The position numbers were made by a program, and so were the translations under genes. The notes below the pieces were generated by a model that did not search any database, was not told where the DNA came from, and saw only the letters and a list, made by a program, of their open reading frames with translations. Shown here in pieces: positions 19,342 through 28,000 of a stretch of 64,000 nucleotides of DNA (position 1 is its first letter; every line of letters begins with the position of its first letter). The stretch spans positions 2,232,001 to 2,296,000 of the forward strand of contig NZ_CP074102.1 of assembly GCF_018310535.1 (NCBI RefSeq), given 5' to 3'. Source of the stretch: Streptomyces mirabilis (GTDB taxonomy: Bacteria > Actinomycetota > Actinomycetes > Streptomycetales > Streptomycetaceae).

Positions 19342-19986
19342 ATGCGGCTGTCGGAGTTGAGCGAGCGCAGCGGGGTGTCCACCGCGACGATCAAGTACTA
19401 CCTGCGCGAGGGGCTGTTGGCTCCGGGCCGCCGGATCAGTGCGACGACGGCGGAGTACGACGAGAGCCATCTGCGTCGGCTGCGGCTGGTGCGGGCACTG
19501 ATCCAGGCGGGCCGGGTCCCCGTGGCGACGGCCAAGGAGATCCTCGGTCACGTCGACGACGAGTCCCTGGGCCGGACCATCCGGCTGGGCGCGGCCCTGT
19601 GGGCGCTGCCGCAGGAGCCCGAACCGGACGAGCGGGACCCGGCCGTCCAGTCCGCGCGCCACGAGGTGGACCGGCTCCTGGAGTCGCTGGGCTGGGAGAC
19701 CGCCCGAGAGCTGAGCACCCTCTCCCCCGTGCACCGCTCCCTGGTGTCGGCGGTGGCCACGCTCATCCGGCTCGGCTACGCCTGGGACGCCGAACTCATG
19801 GCGCCGTACGCGCAGTTGATGCACCAGGCTGCTGTCCGCGACCTGGACTTCCTGGAGAAGCATCCCTCGGAGGAGGAGAAGGTCGAGACAGCGGTCGCGG
19901 CGGCGATTCTCTTCGAGCCGGTCCTCAAGGCGCTGCACCGGCTGGCCCAGGAGGAGGAGTCGGCCCGGCGCTACGGCATCGAGTGA
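19342..19986 (+). CDS. MerR-family transcriptional regulator
   Basis: The 214-residue protein begins MRLSELSERSGVSTATIKYYLREGLL, a classic MerR helix-turn-helix, with the wing TTAEYDESHLRRLRLVRALIQ following. The C-terminal half is an all-helical effector domain without the metal-binding cysteines of metal sensors. ATG 19342 follows AAGGAAGG and CAAGG. It probably represses or activates the divergent DUF4188 gene through the inverted repeat between them; the inducer is unknown. Confidence 0.92.
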   Translation: MRLSELSERSGVSTATIKYYLREGLLAPGRRISATTAEYDESHLRRLRLVRALIQAGRVPVATAKEILGHVDDESLGRTIRLGAALWALPQEPEPDERDPAVQSARHEVDRLLESLGWETARELSTLSPVHRSLVSAVATLIRLGYAWDAELMAPYAQLMHQAAVRDLDFLEKHPSEEEKVETAVAAAILFEPVLKALHRLAQEEESARRYGIE

Positions 19987-20059
19987 CGCGTACGACATCC
20001 GGGGCGGCGGAGTCCGTGAACCCAGCGGGCGGCACCGCCGGCTCCGGACCCCGCACACA

Positions 20060-20093
20060 CCGATGGACCCCCACCGAAGTGGAGGCCCATCGG
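20060..20093. terminator. hairpin between the MerR gene and tRNA cluster
   Basis: CCGATGG (20060-20066) pairs with CCATCGG (20087-20093), with further C-rich/G-rich pairing around a GAAG loop. It lies between convergent units and may stop both. There is no T-run. Confidence 0.55.
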
Positions 20094-20100
20094 ACTCACG

Positions 20101-20173
20101 TACCCCCGACCGGATTCGAACCGGCGCTACCGCCTTGAGAGGGCGGCGTGCTAGGCCGCTACACAACGGGGGC
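20101..20173 (-). tRNA. tRNA-Glu (CUC)
   Basis: Read on the minus strand, the 73-nt gene has acceptor GCCCCCG/CGGGGGT, anticodon loop CTCTCAA with CTC at its centre, and the T-loop GGTTCGAATCC. CCA is not encoded. It is identical to the copy at 20287-20359. Confidence 0.95.
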
Positions 20174-20193
20174 AAGGATCACAACTGATCCAG

Positions 20194-20265
20194 CTGGGCT
20201 ACCAGGACTCGAACCTAGAACAACGGAACCAGAAACCGTCGTGTTGCCAATTACACCATAGCCCA
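20194..20265 (-). tRNA. tRNA-Gln (CUG)
   Basis: Acceptor TGGGCTA/TAGCCCA, anticodon loop TTCTGGT (CTG) and T-loop GGTTCGAGTCC are visible. The gene is 72 nt with discriminator G and no encoded CCA. Confidence 0.94.
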
Positions 20266-20286
20266 AAGGTGGTCTAGACCACCGAG

Positions 20287-20359
20287 TACCCCCGACCGGA
20301 TTCGAACCGGCGCTACCGCCTTGAGAGGGCGGCGTGCTAGGCCGCTACACAACGGGGGC
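20287..20359 (-). tRNA. tRNA-Glu (CUC)
   Basis: This is an exact duplicate of the gene at 20101-20173, with anticodon CTC in a CCGCC/GGCGG stem. Confidence 0.95.
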
Positions 20360-20421
20360 CCTAGCGATCCTGCATGAGAGGCAGCGGGTGCGACCCTGAC
20401 TGCCTTCCTGGGAAGGATCTG

Positions 20422-20494
20422 TACCCCCGACCGGATTCGAACCGGCGCTACTGCCGTGAGAGGGCAGCGTGCTAGGCCGCTACACAACGGGGGC
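20422..20494 (-). tRNA. tRNA-Glu (CUC), variant anticodon stem
   Basis: The acceptor and T arm match the other two Glu copies, but the anticodon stem is CTGCC/GGCAG instead of CCGCC/GGCGG and the loop is CTCTCAC. The compensating changes keep the stem paired, so this copy looks functional. Confidence 0.94.
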
Positions 20495-20536
20495 GTTGCG
20501 GAGTTGACCTCCGCGTTTGCAGATGAGCTCTGCGAG

Positions 20537-20608
20537 CTGGCCTACCAGGACTCGAACCTAGACTAACGGAACCAGAAACCGTCGTGCTGCCAATTACACC
20601 ATAGGCCA
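20537..20608 (-). tRNA. tRNA-Gln (CUG), first gene of the cluster
   Basis: Acceptor TGGCCTA/TAGGCCA differs from the other Gln copy by a paired change, and the anticodon loop carries CTG. It is the promoter-proximal gene of a five-tRNA array transcribed right to left (Gln, Glu, Glu, Gln, Glu). Confidence 0.94.
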
Positions 20609-20699
20609 CTGAAACTCAATCCCCTGCGGGGATCTTGTTTTAGCTTGCGCCTCCGGTTCGGGACCTTTCGGCCCGCTCTCCGGCGGCGCAGGAAGAACA

Positions 20700-21443
20700 T
20701 TACCTGAAGGTGGACGGCGCTCCAAAACGGGTATCGGCGCCGACGATCGCGGGGAGTTCGGCCAGCGAGGCGATCCGGTGCGGGCCGACGGGCGTGTCGA
20801 TGGGCGTGTCGACGGCAGCCCGGCCGCCCTCGCGGTCGAGCCAGACCGACAGCAGACCGGCGTCGGAGGCTCCCCGCCCGTCGATCTCCGGGTGGTCGCC
20901 GACGTACGCGACCTGCCGCGGGGCGAGTTCCAGTGCCTCGCAGGCCGCGTGGAAGGCCTGGGCGTCCGGCTTGGAGACGCCGAGCTCGGCGGCGCACAGG
21001 ACGGCCTCGAAGCGGTCGCGCACGCCGAGGACGCGCAGCTTGCGGTCCTGGACGGTGAGGCTGGAGTTCGACAGCACCCCGTGCCGGTGACTGGCGGCGA
21101 GGGCGTCCAGGACGGGCAGCACGTCCGGGAAGAGGGTCCAGGCGGCCTCGTAGTGCGTGAGGTACCGCTGGAACCAGGCGTCGGCCTCGGCGTCCGTCAG
21201 CCGCTCGCCCAGGAAGACCCGGACACGGTCCCGGCGCTGCCCCTCGAAGTCGGTCTCCCCCGCCGAGAAGCGCGCCCACTGCTGGTCGGTGATCTCCCGC
21301 CAGTGCGCGAGGGCCTGCTCGGCGGACTCGTACGCGTCGAGCAGCCCCTCGGCGGCCAGGTGACCGTGCATGCCGGTGCGGTCGGCGGTGGTGTAGTCGA
21401 AGAGGGTGTCGTCCACGTCCCAGATCACGGCCCTGATGGTCAT
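20700..21443 (-). CDS. HAD-superfamily hydrolase
   Basis: The 247-residue protein begins MTIRAVIWDVDDTLFDYTTADR, which contains the HAD motif I DxDxT. Motif II is in GVLSNSSLT, the motif III region is KLRVLGVRD, and motif IV is VAYVGDHPEIDGRGASDAG. It is a phosphatase-type HAD with a helical cap; the substrate is unknown. ATG 21443 places motif I at residues 9-13. It is on the same strand as gltX with a 191-bp gap. Confidence 0.93.
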   Translation of the reverse strand: MTIRAVIWDVDDTLFDYTTADRTGMHGHLAAEGLLDAYESAEQALAHWREITDQQWARFSAGETDFEGQRRDRVRVFLGERLTDAEADAWFQRYLTHYEAAWTLFPDVLPVLDALAASHRHGVLSNSSLTVQDRKLRVLGVRDRFEAVLCAAELGVSKPDAQAFHAACEALELAPRQVAYVGDHPEIDGRGASDAGLLSVWLDREGGRAAVDTPIDTPVGPHRIASLAELPAIVGADTRFGAPSTFR

Positions 21444-21634
21444 GGTTCGACGGTATCCCGGAGTGCGGCTCCCGTGTCGGCCGGTTGACGCTTGTCGCTC
21501 CGGTGAACCGTCGGCGACGACCTCGAACGCCGCCCCACGGGCGGAAGTTGGGCCGGGCGCGGCGCCAGGGCACACGACGAGGGGGCGGCGTCCGAACCGG
21601 ACGTCGCCCCCTCGTCTCGTCGTACGACGTGCGG

Positions 21635-23143
21635 CTACAGCTTCGCCAGCGCCGCGTCGATGCGGGCCAGGGTCTTCTCCTTGCCCAGGATCTGCAGCGA
21701 CTCGAAGAGCGGCAGGCCCACCGTGCGGCCGGTGACGGCGACGCGGACCGGGGCCTGGGCCTTGCCGAGCTTGAGGCCGTGCTCCTCACCGGCGGCCAGG
21801 ACGGCCTCCTTGAGGGACTCCGGGGAGGACCAGTCGGCGGCGTCCAGCTTCTCGCGGGCCGTGCGGAGCAGGGCGTCGCTGCCCTCCTTCATGGCCTTCG
21901 TCCAGGAGGCCTCGTCGACGGCCGGCTCCGGCAGGAACAGGAAGTCGACGTTGTCCGTGATCTCGGAGAGCACCTTCATCCGCGACTGGGCGTGCGGGGC
22001 GATCGCCTGCCACTTCGCCTCGTCGAAGTCCTCCGGCGCCCAGGGGGCGAACGGGGCCCGCAGCCAGGGGGCGCAGCGCTCGGTGAAGTCCTTCACGTCG
22101 AGCAGGCGGATGTGGTCGGCGTTGATCGCCTCGCACTTCTTCAGGTCGAAGCGGGCCGGGTTCGGGTTCACGTCCGTGACGTCGAAGGCGGCGACCATCT
22201 CGTCGATGGAGAAGATGTCGCGGTCCGCCGAGAGCGACCAGCCGAGCAGGGAGAGGTAGTTCAGCAGGCCCTCGGGGAGGAAACCGCGCTCCCTGTAGAG
22301 GTTGAGCGAGGACTCCGGGTCGCGCTTGGAGAGCTTCTTGTTGCCGTCGCCCATCACGTACGGGAGGTGGCCGAAGGCGGGGGTCTCCTTGGCGATGCCC
22401 AGCTCGGTCAGCGCCTTGTAGAGGGCGATCTGCCGCGGGGTGGAGGAGAGCAGGTCCTCGCCGCGCAGGACGTGGGTGATCTCCATCAGGGCGTCGTCCA
22501 CCGGGTTGACCAGGGTGTACAGCGGCGCGCCGTTGGCACGGACGATGCCGTAGTCCGGGACGTTCTCCGGGAGGTACGTGATCTCGCCGCGGACCAGGTC
22601 GTCGAAGGTGATCGCCTCGTCGGGCATCCGGAAGCGGACGATGGGCGTGCGGCCCTCGGCCACGTAGGCGGCCTTCTGCTCGTCGGTGAGGTCGCGGCAG
22701 TGGCCGTCGTAGCCGGAGGGCTTGCCGGCGGCACGGGCGGCCTCGCGGCGGGCGTCCAGCTCCTCGGTGGAGCAGTAGCAGTGGTACGCGTGGCCGGCGT
22801 CCAGCAGCTTCTGGGCGACATCCTTGTAGATGTCCATGCGCTGCGACTGGCGGTACGGCGCGTGCGGGCCGCCGACCTCGGGGCCCTCGTCCCAGTCGAA
22901 GCCCAGCCAGCGCATCGAGTCGAGCAGCTGGTTGTACGACTCCTCGGAGTCGCGGGCCGCGTCGGTGTCCTCGATGCGGAAGACCAGGGTGCCTTCGTTG
23001 TGCCGGGCGAACGCCCAGTTGAACAGGGCGGTGCGGACCAGGCCCACGTGGGGGTTGCCGGTCGGGGACGGACAGAAACGTACGCGTGGGGGCACCCCCT
23101 GTCCGAGCGGAGTCGAGGACTTGGGGGAGTTCGCGTTAGCCAC
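21635..23143 (-). CDS. gltX: glutamyl-tRNA synthetase
   Basis: GltX charges tRNA-Glu, and in actinomycetes also tRNA-Gln before transamidation. The 502-residue class I enzyme has the HIGH-like motif [12 protein letters not shown] (about 24-35) and the KMSKS-like motif KKLSKRD (about 269-275). The N-terminus is unusual: residues 5-19 ([15 protein letters not shown]) are encoded by a dispersed intergenic repeat (23087-23129), so the enzyme carries an added head or the real start is downstream, for example GTG Val17. It overlaps the upstream FAH-family gene by 8 bp. The tRNA-Glu/Gln array lies about 1 kb downstream. Confidence 0.95.
   Translation of the reverse strand: MANANSPKSSTPLGQGVPPRVRFCPSPTGNPHVGLVRTALFNWAFARHNEGTLVFRIEDTDAARDSEESYNQLLDSMRWLGFDWDEGPEVGGPHAPYRQSQRMDIYKDVAQKLLDAGHAYHCYCSTEELDARREAARAAGKPSGYDGHCRDLTDEQKAAYVAEGRTPIVRFRMPDEAITFDDLVRGEITYLPENVPDYGIVRANGAPLYTLVNPVDDALMEITHVLRGEDLLSSTPRQIALYKALTELGIAKETPAFGHLPYVMGDGNKKLSKRDPESSLNLYRERGFLPEGLLNYLSLLGWSLSADRDIFSIDEMVAAFDVTDVNPNPARFDLKKCEAINADHIRLLDVKDFTERCAPWLRAPFAPWAPEDFDEAKWQAIAPHAQSRMKVLSEITDNVDFLFLPEPAVDEASWTKAMKEGSDALLRTAREKLDAADWSSPESLKEAVLAAGEEHGLKLGKAQAPVRVAVTGRTVGLPLFESLQILGKEKTLARIDAALAKL
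23087..23129 (-). repeat. dispersed palindromic repeat, copy 2, inside gltX
   Basis: On the minus strand this reads CTCCCCCAAG ... TCGACTCCGCTCG ... CAGGGGG ... CCCCCA, the same element as at 3471-3514 and 58112-58154. Here it is translated in frame as part of the gltX N-terminus. Confidence 0.8.
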
Positions 23144-23924
23144 GCTTGATCACCTTGTTGGTGAGAGTGCCGATGCCTTCGATGGTGACGGCGACCTCGT
23201 CGCCGACGTTCAGGGGGCCGACCCCAGCCGGGGTGCCGGTGAGGATCACGTCGCCGGGGAGCAGCGTCATGGCCTCGGTGATGTTGACGATCAGGTCCTC
23301 GACGGAGTGGATCATCTCGCTGGTGCGGCCGAGCTGGCGCTGCGCGCCGTTGACCGTGCACTGGATCGTGATGCCCTCGGCGATCGAGGCGAGGTCAAGG
23401 TCCGTCTCCACCCAGGGGCCGAGCGGGCAGGAGTTGTCGAATCCCTTGGCCCGGGCCCACTGCTTCTCGCGCTTCTGGACGTCACGCGCGGTGACGTCGT
23501 TGGCGCAGGTGTAACCGAGGATGACGTCCTTGACGCGCTCGCGCGGAACCTCGCGGCACATGCGGCCGATGACCACGGCGAGCTCGGCCTCGTGGTGCAG
23601 CTCGCTGGAGAAGGAGGGGTACTGGATGTCGTCGCCGGGGCCGATCACCGAGGTCGACGGCTTGAAGAAGGCGAACGGGGCGTCGGGCACCTCGTTGCCG
23701 AGCTCCTTCGCGTGCTCCGCGTAGTTGCGGCCGAAGGCCACGACCTTGTTCGGGAGCACCGGCGGCAGCAGCCGCACCTTGCTCAGCGGGACCTTCGTAC
23801 CGGAGAGCTCGAAGTCCGCGAACGGAATGCCCTTGATGATGTCGAGGACGAGTTCGTCCGGCTTGTCGCCCTCGACCGCGCCGAAAGCGACGTTGCCGTC
23901 GATGGAGAACCTGGCGATGCGCAC
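23136..23924 (-). CDS. fumarylacetoacetate hydrolase-family protein
   Basis: The 262-residue protein has the FAH-fold signatures [16 protein letters not shown], the metal-binding [12 protein letters not shown] (Glu pair) and [15 protein letters not shown], and the C-terminal [21 protein letters not shown] enzymes hydrolyse or decarboxylate beta-diketones such as fumarylpyruvate or oxaloacetate; the substrate here is not assignable. The stop overlaps the gltX start by 8 bp, so the pair is likely cotranscribed. Confidence 0.92.
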   Translation of the reverse strand: MRIARFSIDGNVAFGAVEGDKPDELVLDIIKGIPFADFELSGTKVPLSKVRLLPPVLPNKVVAFGRNYAEHAKELGNEVPDAPFAFFKPSTSVIGPGDDIQYPSFSSELHHEAELAVVIGRMCREVPRERVKDVILGYTCANDVTARDVQKREKQWARAKGFDNSCPLGPWVETDLDLASIAEGITIQCTVNGAQRQLGRTSEMIHSVEDLIVNITEAMTLLPGDVILTGTPAGVGPLNVGDEVAVTIEGIGTLTNKVIKRG

Positions 23925-23974
23925 GGGATCCTTGCGCCCCTCACTGAGCTGGCTGGAGTCTGACGCTCCAGGCT

Positions 23975-24300
23975 AACGCGGGGAGGGGGCCGAGCTTCGC
24001 GTATATCCGCCGGTGGGCCGCAAGCCATGTGTGCCGGGCGGATGTCCGCCGTGTGCGCCGGTTGGCCGTCCGCCGTTTGTGGCCGCCGCCGGCCACCAGC
24101 GCCGGGGGGCCATCATCCACATGCCCCGCCGGCCATCGGACGTATGTGGCGGTGGGCCGCCGACCAAGTGCGCGGGGCGACCGTCGACCATGCGTGCCGT
24201 CCGCCGGGCCGTCGGCGTCGGGCGACCCATCAGCCACCTGCGTCGCGCGACCCTCGGCCGTGCGCGGCGGCCGACCCCCGGCGCAGTGAGTCGGCGGCGG
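23975..24300. repeat. degenerate GC-rich repeat tract
   Basis: This gene-free stretch is built of imperfect, interleaved units around the words GGCCGTCCGCCG, GCCGGTGGGCCG and TGTGTGCCGGGCGG. Several overlapping frames are open simply because it is GC-rich and repetitive; their translations are low-complexity (GRPTGAHGG, HPPGTHG). I see no supported gene. Confidence 0.55.
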
Positions 24301-24312
24301 TCCGCGTGCGTA

Positions 24313-24501
24313 TTACTCGGCGACGGCGGCCGTGACCGGGGCTTCCATCAGGATGGTGCGGCGGGGGTTGGCGGTCTGGGCGGGGAGGTCGACCGAGTGC
24401 TCCGGCTGCTCCGGCGTCTGCAGCGCGTCGGCGTCCTCGAGGTGCGCCAGCGTGGTGCGTCGCGGGTTGGCTATGTTGCGGAACATCATCGTCGTCTTCA
24501 C
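24313..24501 (-). CDS. small protein with a duplicated ANPRRT motif
   Basis: The 62-residue frame starts at GTG 24501 (or ATG 24489) and reads MKTTMMFRNIANPRRTTLAHLED, then a Pro/Glu/Gln-rich middle, then TANPRRTILMEAPVTAAVAE. The word ANPRRT(T/I)L occurs twice, about 35 residues apart. There is no cysteine, no signal peptide and no transmembrane segment. The ribosome site is weak (GAGG, 12-13 bases upstream of the GTG). No family is recognised. It lies divergent from the first conservon, about 600 bp away. It could be a small regulator or a peptide precursor; neither is shown. Confidence 0.5.
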   Translation of the reverse strand: MKTTMMFRNIANPRRTTLAHLEDADALQTPEQPEHSVDLPAQTANPRRTILMEAPVTAAVAE

Positions 24502-25099
24502 TGTTGTCCCAGACCTCGTCTTGGTGGGCGCCGCGGGGGGTCAAGGACCGCCGGGTCGGCGCGGGTTGTCGGATTTGCCATCCCTGTAAAGCGCCAGGCT
24601 AAACATGCAATTCCCGGCCGAAGCCGTGAAGGACTCATGATCGCCATGTGAGTTTGCTCACTTACTAGCAGGCAAACCGGTCAATTCAGGCCGCCAACTC
24701 ACCTCGGCGAAACGGACATTGCTCCACTGAACCCAACATTCCGCTCCTGATCATCGCGACTGGGACACCCCCCGCGCACCCATGGCTCGTAGGCATACGC
24801 CCTTTATGTACGAGATCACTTTCTACATCTCGTAACGCATCCCTCACAAGGTGTCACGGTGGTCACAGCCTGGTACACGGGCCTTGTTGGAGATCCTGCA
24901 CTGTGCTGGAATTCCACGGACCGCCGCGGGATCGAACCGGCGCACAGGAGGCGCGACTCAGCGCCGGGTGGCGGCGGGAAGGGGGAGCAGCGCCGGTCAC
25001 TCACGACCACACCTGGGGGTGCGCCTGCGCCCCTGAACGACGCCGACACCGTCCCGCCGTTTTCGCGGAGGGGCGCCTGGTCCAGAGGTTGCGACGCTA
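24502..25099. other. 598-bp intergenic region upstream of conservon 1
   Basis: The part from about 24580 to 24870 is noticeably less GC-rich than the rest of the window and probably holds the promoters of the small ORF and of cvnA1. The decamer GTGCTGGAAT occurs at 24903-24912 and again upstream of cvnA2 at 30586-30595. No convincing gene or ribosome site was found. Confidence 0.5.
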
Positions 25100-28000
25100 G
25101 TGCAGGGACGTTTCAAGAGGGATGGCAGCGCTTCGGCGGAGCCGGAGCCGCACGGCGGGACCGACCGCGGTTCCTCGCCCCAGCACGCCCAGAACCCGGG
25201 ACAATCAGAACTCGGCGGCGGTGAGCGCTCCGCGCGCCCCGGCGCGAAGGCTCCCGACCAACCACCCGCGAAGCCGAACGGTCCCCCCGGCCCCGGCTCC
25301 CGAATAGCCCTGCGCAACTGGCGCATCTCCACGCGTCTGGTGTCGCTGCTCGCGCTCCCCGTGGTCGCCGCGACCACGCTGGGTGCCCTGCGCATCAACC
25401 AGTCGATGGACGACATCCAGCAGCTCGACAACATGAAGCTGCTGACCGACATGACCAAGCAGGCGACCGAGCTCGCCGCCGCCCTCCAGAAGGAGCGCGA
25501 CCAGTCGGCCGGCCCGCTCGCGCACGGCGCGAAGCCCACCGACATCACGGTCAAGGGAGTCCGCGACGCGACGGACGTCGCCAAGCAGCAGTTCATCGAG
25601 GGCACCCAGGAGATCGACACCGCCAGCGCGAACGGACAGCTCACCGGTGTCCGTGACAGCCTCGTGGCCATCGCGGGCGAGCTGAACAAGCTGAGCACCA
25701 TCCGCAACGGCGCCTACAGTGACGCCAAGAACTCCTCGCAGACGGTCGACGGGTACCACCGCCTCATCACCCAGCTGATCAACCTCTCCCAGGACATGGC
25801 CGAGGCGACCAGCAACCCGGAGATGATCTCGCGCACCCGCGCCCTGTCGGCCTTCTCCTCCGCCAAGGAGTACGCCTCCGTCCAGCGCGCCGTCATCGCC
25901 GCCGCGCTGCCCGCGGGCAACACCACCTTCGGCCAGCTCTCCGAGAACGACCGGCTGTACGCGAACTCCGCGCAGGACAGCGAGGCCTCCGAGCGCACGA
26001 GCTTCGCGAGCATCTACGGCACCGGGGCGGAAGACCTCACCAAGCCGATCGACCAGGGCAACCCGACCATCCAGGCCGCCGACGCGTACTCCAACCGCGT
26101 ACTCGGCTCGACGGGCGGTCTGAACACCCAGGACAAGCGCTCGTACAAGGACTGGGTCGACGACGACACGGCCAAGATCGAGCAGATGTCGAAGATCGAG
26201 CTGACGCTGCTCAACCAGATGGAGCAGAAGGCCCGTGAGCTGAAGAACGCCTCCCAGCAGGAGGCGATCATCTCCGGTGCGCTGATCCTGCTGGTCCTCG
26301 GCGTCTCTCTCGTCGGCGCCTTCGTCGTGGCCCGCTCCATGATCCGCTCGCTGCGTCGGCTCCAGGACACCGCGACCAAGGTCGCCCAGGACCGTCTGCC
26401 CGAGCTGGTCAAGCAGCTCTCCGAGTCCGACCCGCAGGACGTCGACACCTCCGTCGAGTCCGTCGGTGTGCACTCCCGGGACGAGATCGGCCAGGTGGCC
26501 GCGGCCTTCGACGACGTGCACCGCGAGGCCGTCCGACTGGCCGCCGAGCAGGCCCTCCTGCGAGGCAACGTCAACGCGATGTTCACCAACCTCTCGCGCC
26601 GCTCCCAGGGCCTCATCCAGCGTCAGCTCTCGCTCATCTCCGAGCTGGAGTCCCGCGAGGCCGACCCGGACCAGCTGTCCTCCCTCTTCAAGCTCGACCA
26701 CCTCGCGACCCGCATGCGCCGTAACGGTGAGAACCTCCTCGTTCTCGCCGGTGAAGAGCCCGGCCGCCGCTGGACCCGCCCGGTTCCGCTGGTCGACGTG
26801 CTCCGCGCCGCCGCCTCCGAGGTGGAGCAGTACGAGCGCATCGAGCTGGCCTCGGTCCCGACGACGCAGGTCGCCGGCCGGGTCGTCAACGACCTCGTGC
26901 ACCTGCTCGCCGAGCTCCTCGAGAACGCCACCTCGTTCTCCTCCCCGCAGACCAAGGTCAAGGTCACCGGTCACGCGCTGCCCGACGGCCGCGTGCTGAT
27001 CGAGATCCACGACACCGGTATCGGCCTCTCCCCCGAGGACCTGGCCGCGATCAACGAGCGGCTCGCCTCGCCGCCCACCGTGGACGTCTCCGTCTCCCGC
27101 CGCATGGGTCTGTTCGTGGTCGGTCGTCTGTCGCAGCGCCACGGCATCCGTATCCAGCTGCGTCCGTCCGACTCCGGCGGCACCACCGCGCTCGTCATGC
27201 TCCCCGTCGATGTCGCCCAGGGCGGCAAGAAGGCTCCGGGCAAGCCGGGTCCGGGTGGTTCCGGTGGTCCGGCCGCCGCACAGGCCTCGGCCGGTGTCGC
27301 GGCGGCCCGCCGCGGCGGCCAGGGCGGCGGTCCGTCCCTCGGGGCGGGTGCCCCCGCCGGTGGCGGTGGCGGTCTCCTCGGCGCCCCGCCGCAGCGCGGA
27401 CAGGTCGGCGCCGGTCAGGGTCCGCGGGCCGCGCTCCCCGGCAGCAACCAGGGCGGTCGTCCTGGCGGCGCCCCGGGTGGAGCGCGTGGACCGCAGAGTC
27501 CCGGCAACCAGCAGCAGGGCAGGCCGGCCCCGGCCGGTGCGGGTGCCTTCGGACAGGGTCCGCAGGGCCTGCAGGCCGCCGGAACCGGTGCCCCCCAGGG
27601 CTTCGGAGACGGACCCGCTCCACGCCAGGGCTTCGACTTCGGTGACAACAGCGGCCCCGCAGCCGCTCCTCCGCAGCAGCCCGCGGGCAACAAGGGCGGC
27701 GGCCGCCGCAGGCCGCAACTGCCCGGACGCGGTGGTCCGCGTGCCGAGCTGCCGGGCGGCAGCCCGCAGCAGTCCCGGCCGAGCTGGAGCGACGACAACG
27801 CGCAGCCGCCGGTGCCGCGCGCATCCCTCGACGCCCCGCGCGGTCACGAGGAACCCGACTCCACTTCGCGCATGCCCCGGATCGACGACCGGCAGGACCC
27901 GGCCGCGACCTCGGAGATGCCGCGGATCGACGACCGCCAGGGTCCCGCCGCCACTTCGGGATTCCCCCGTCCCGACTTCGACGCCCCGCGCCCCGGCATG

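Noticed and set aside
20101..20608. Repeated ~73-bp units that look like a CRISPR or tandem repeat array
   Set aside because: Each unit folds as a tRNA with a proper anticodon and T-loop; spacers are irregular and no cas genes are near.
20101..20608. tRNA genes as an integration site for a mobile element
   Set aside because: No integrase, excisionase or truncated tRNA end is seen nearby; the repeats are complete genes.
24013..24651. Plus-strand open frames over the repeat tract
   Set aside because: Low-complexity translations with no ribosome site; several frames are open at once, which indicates composition rather than coding.
24859..25224. Plus-strand frame just upstream of cvnA1
   Set aside because: It overlaps the start of cvnA1 in another frame and has no domain or ribosome site.
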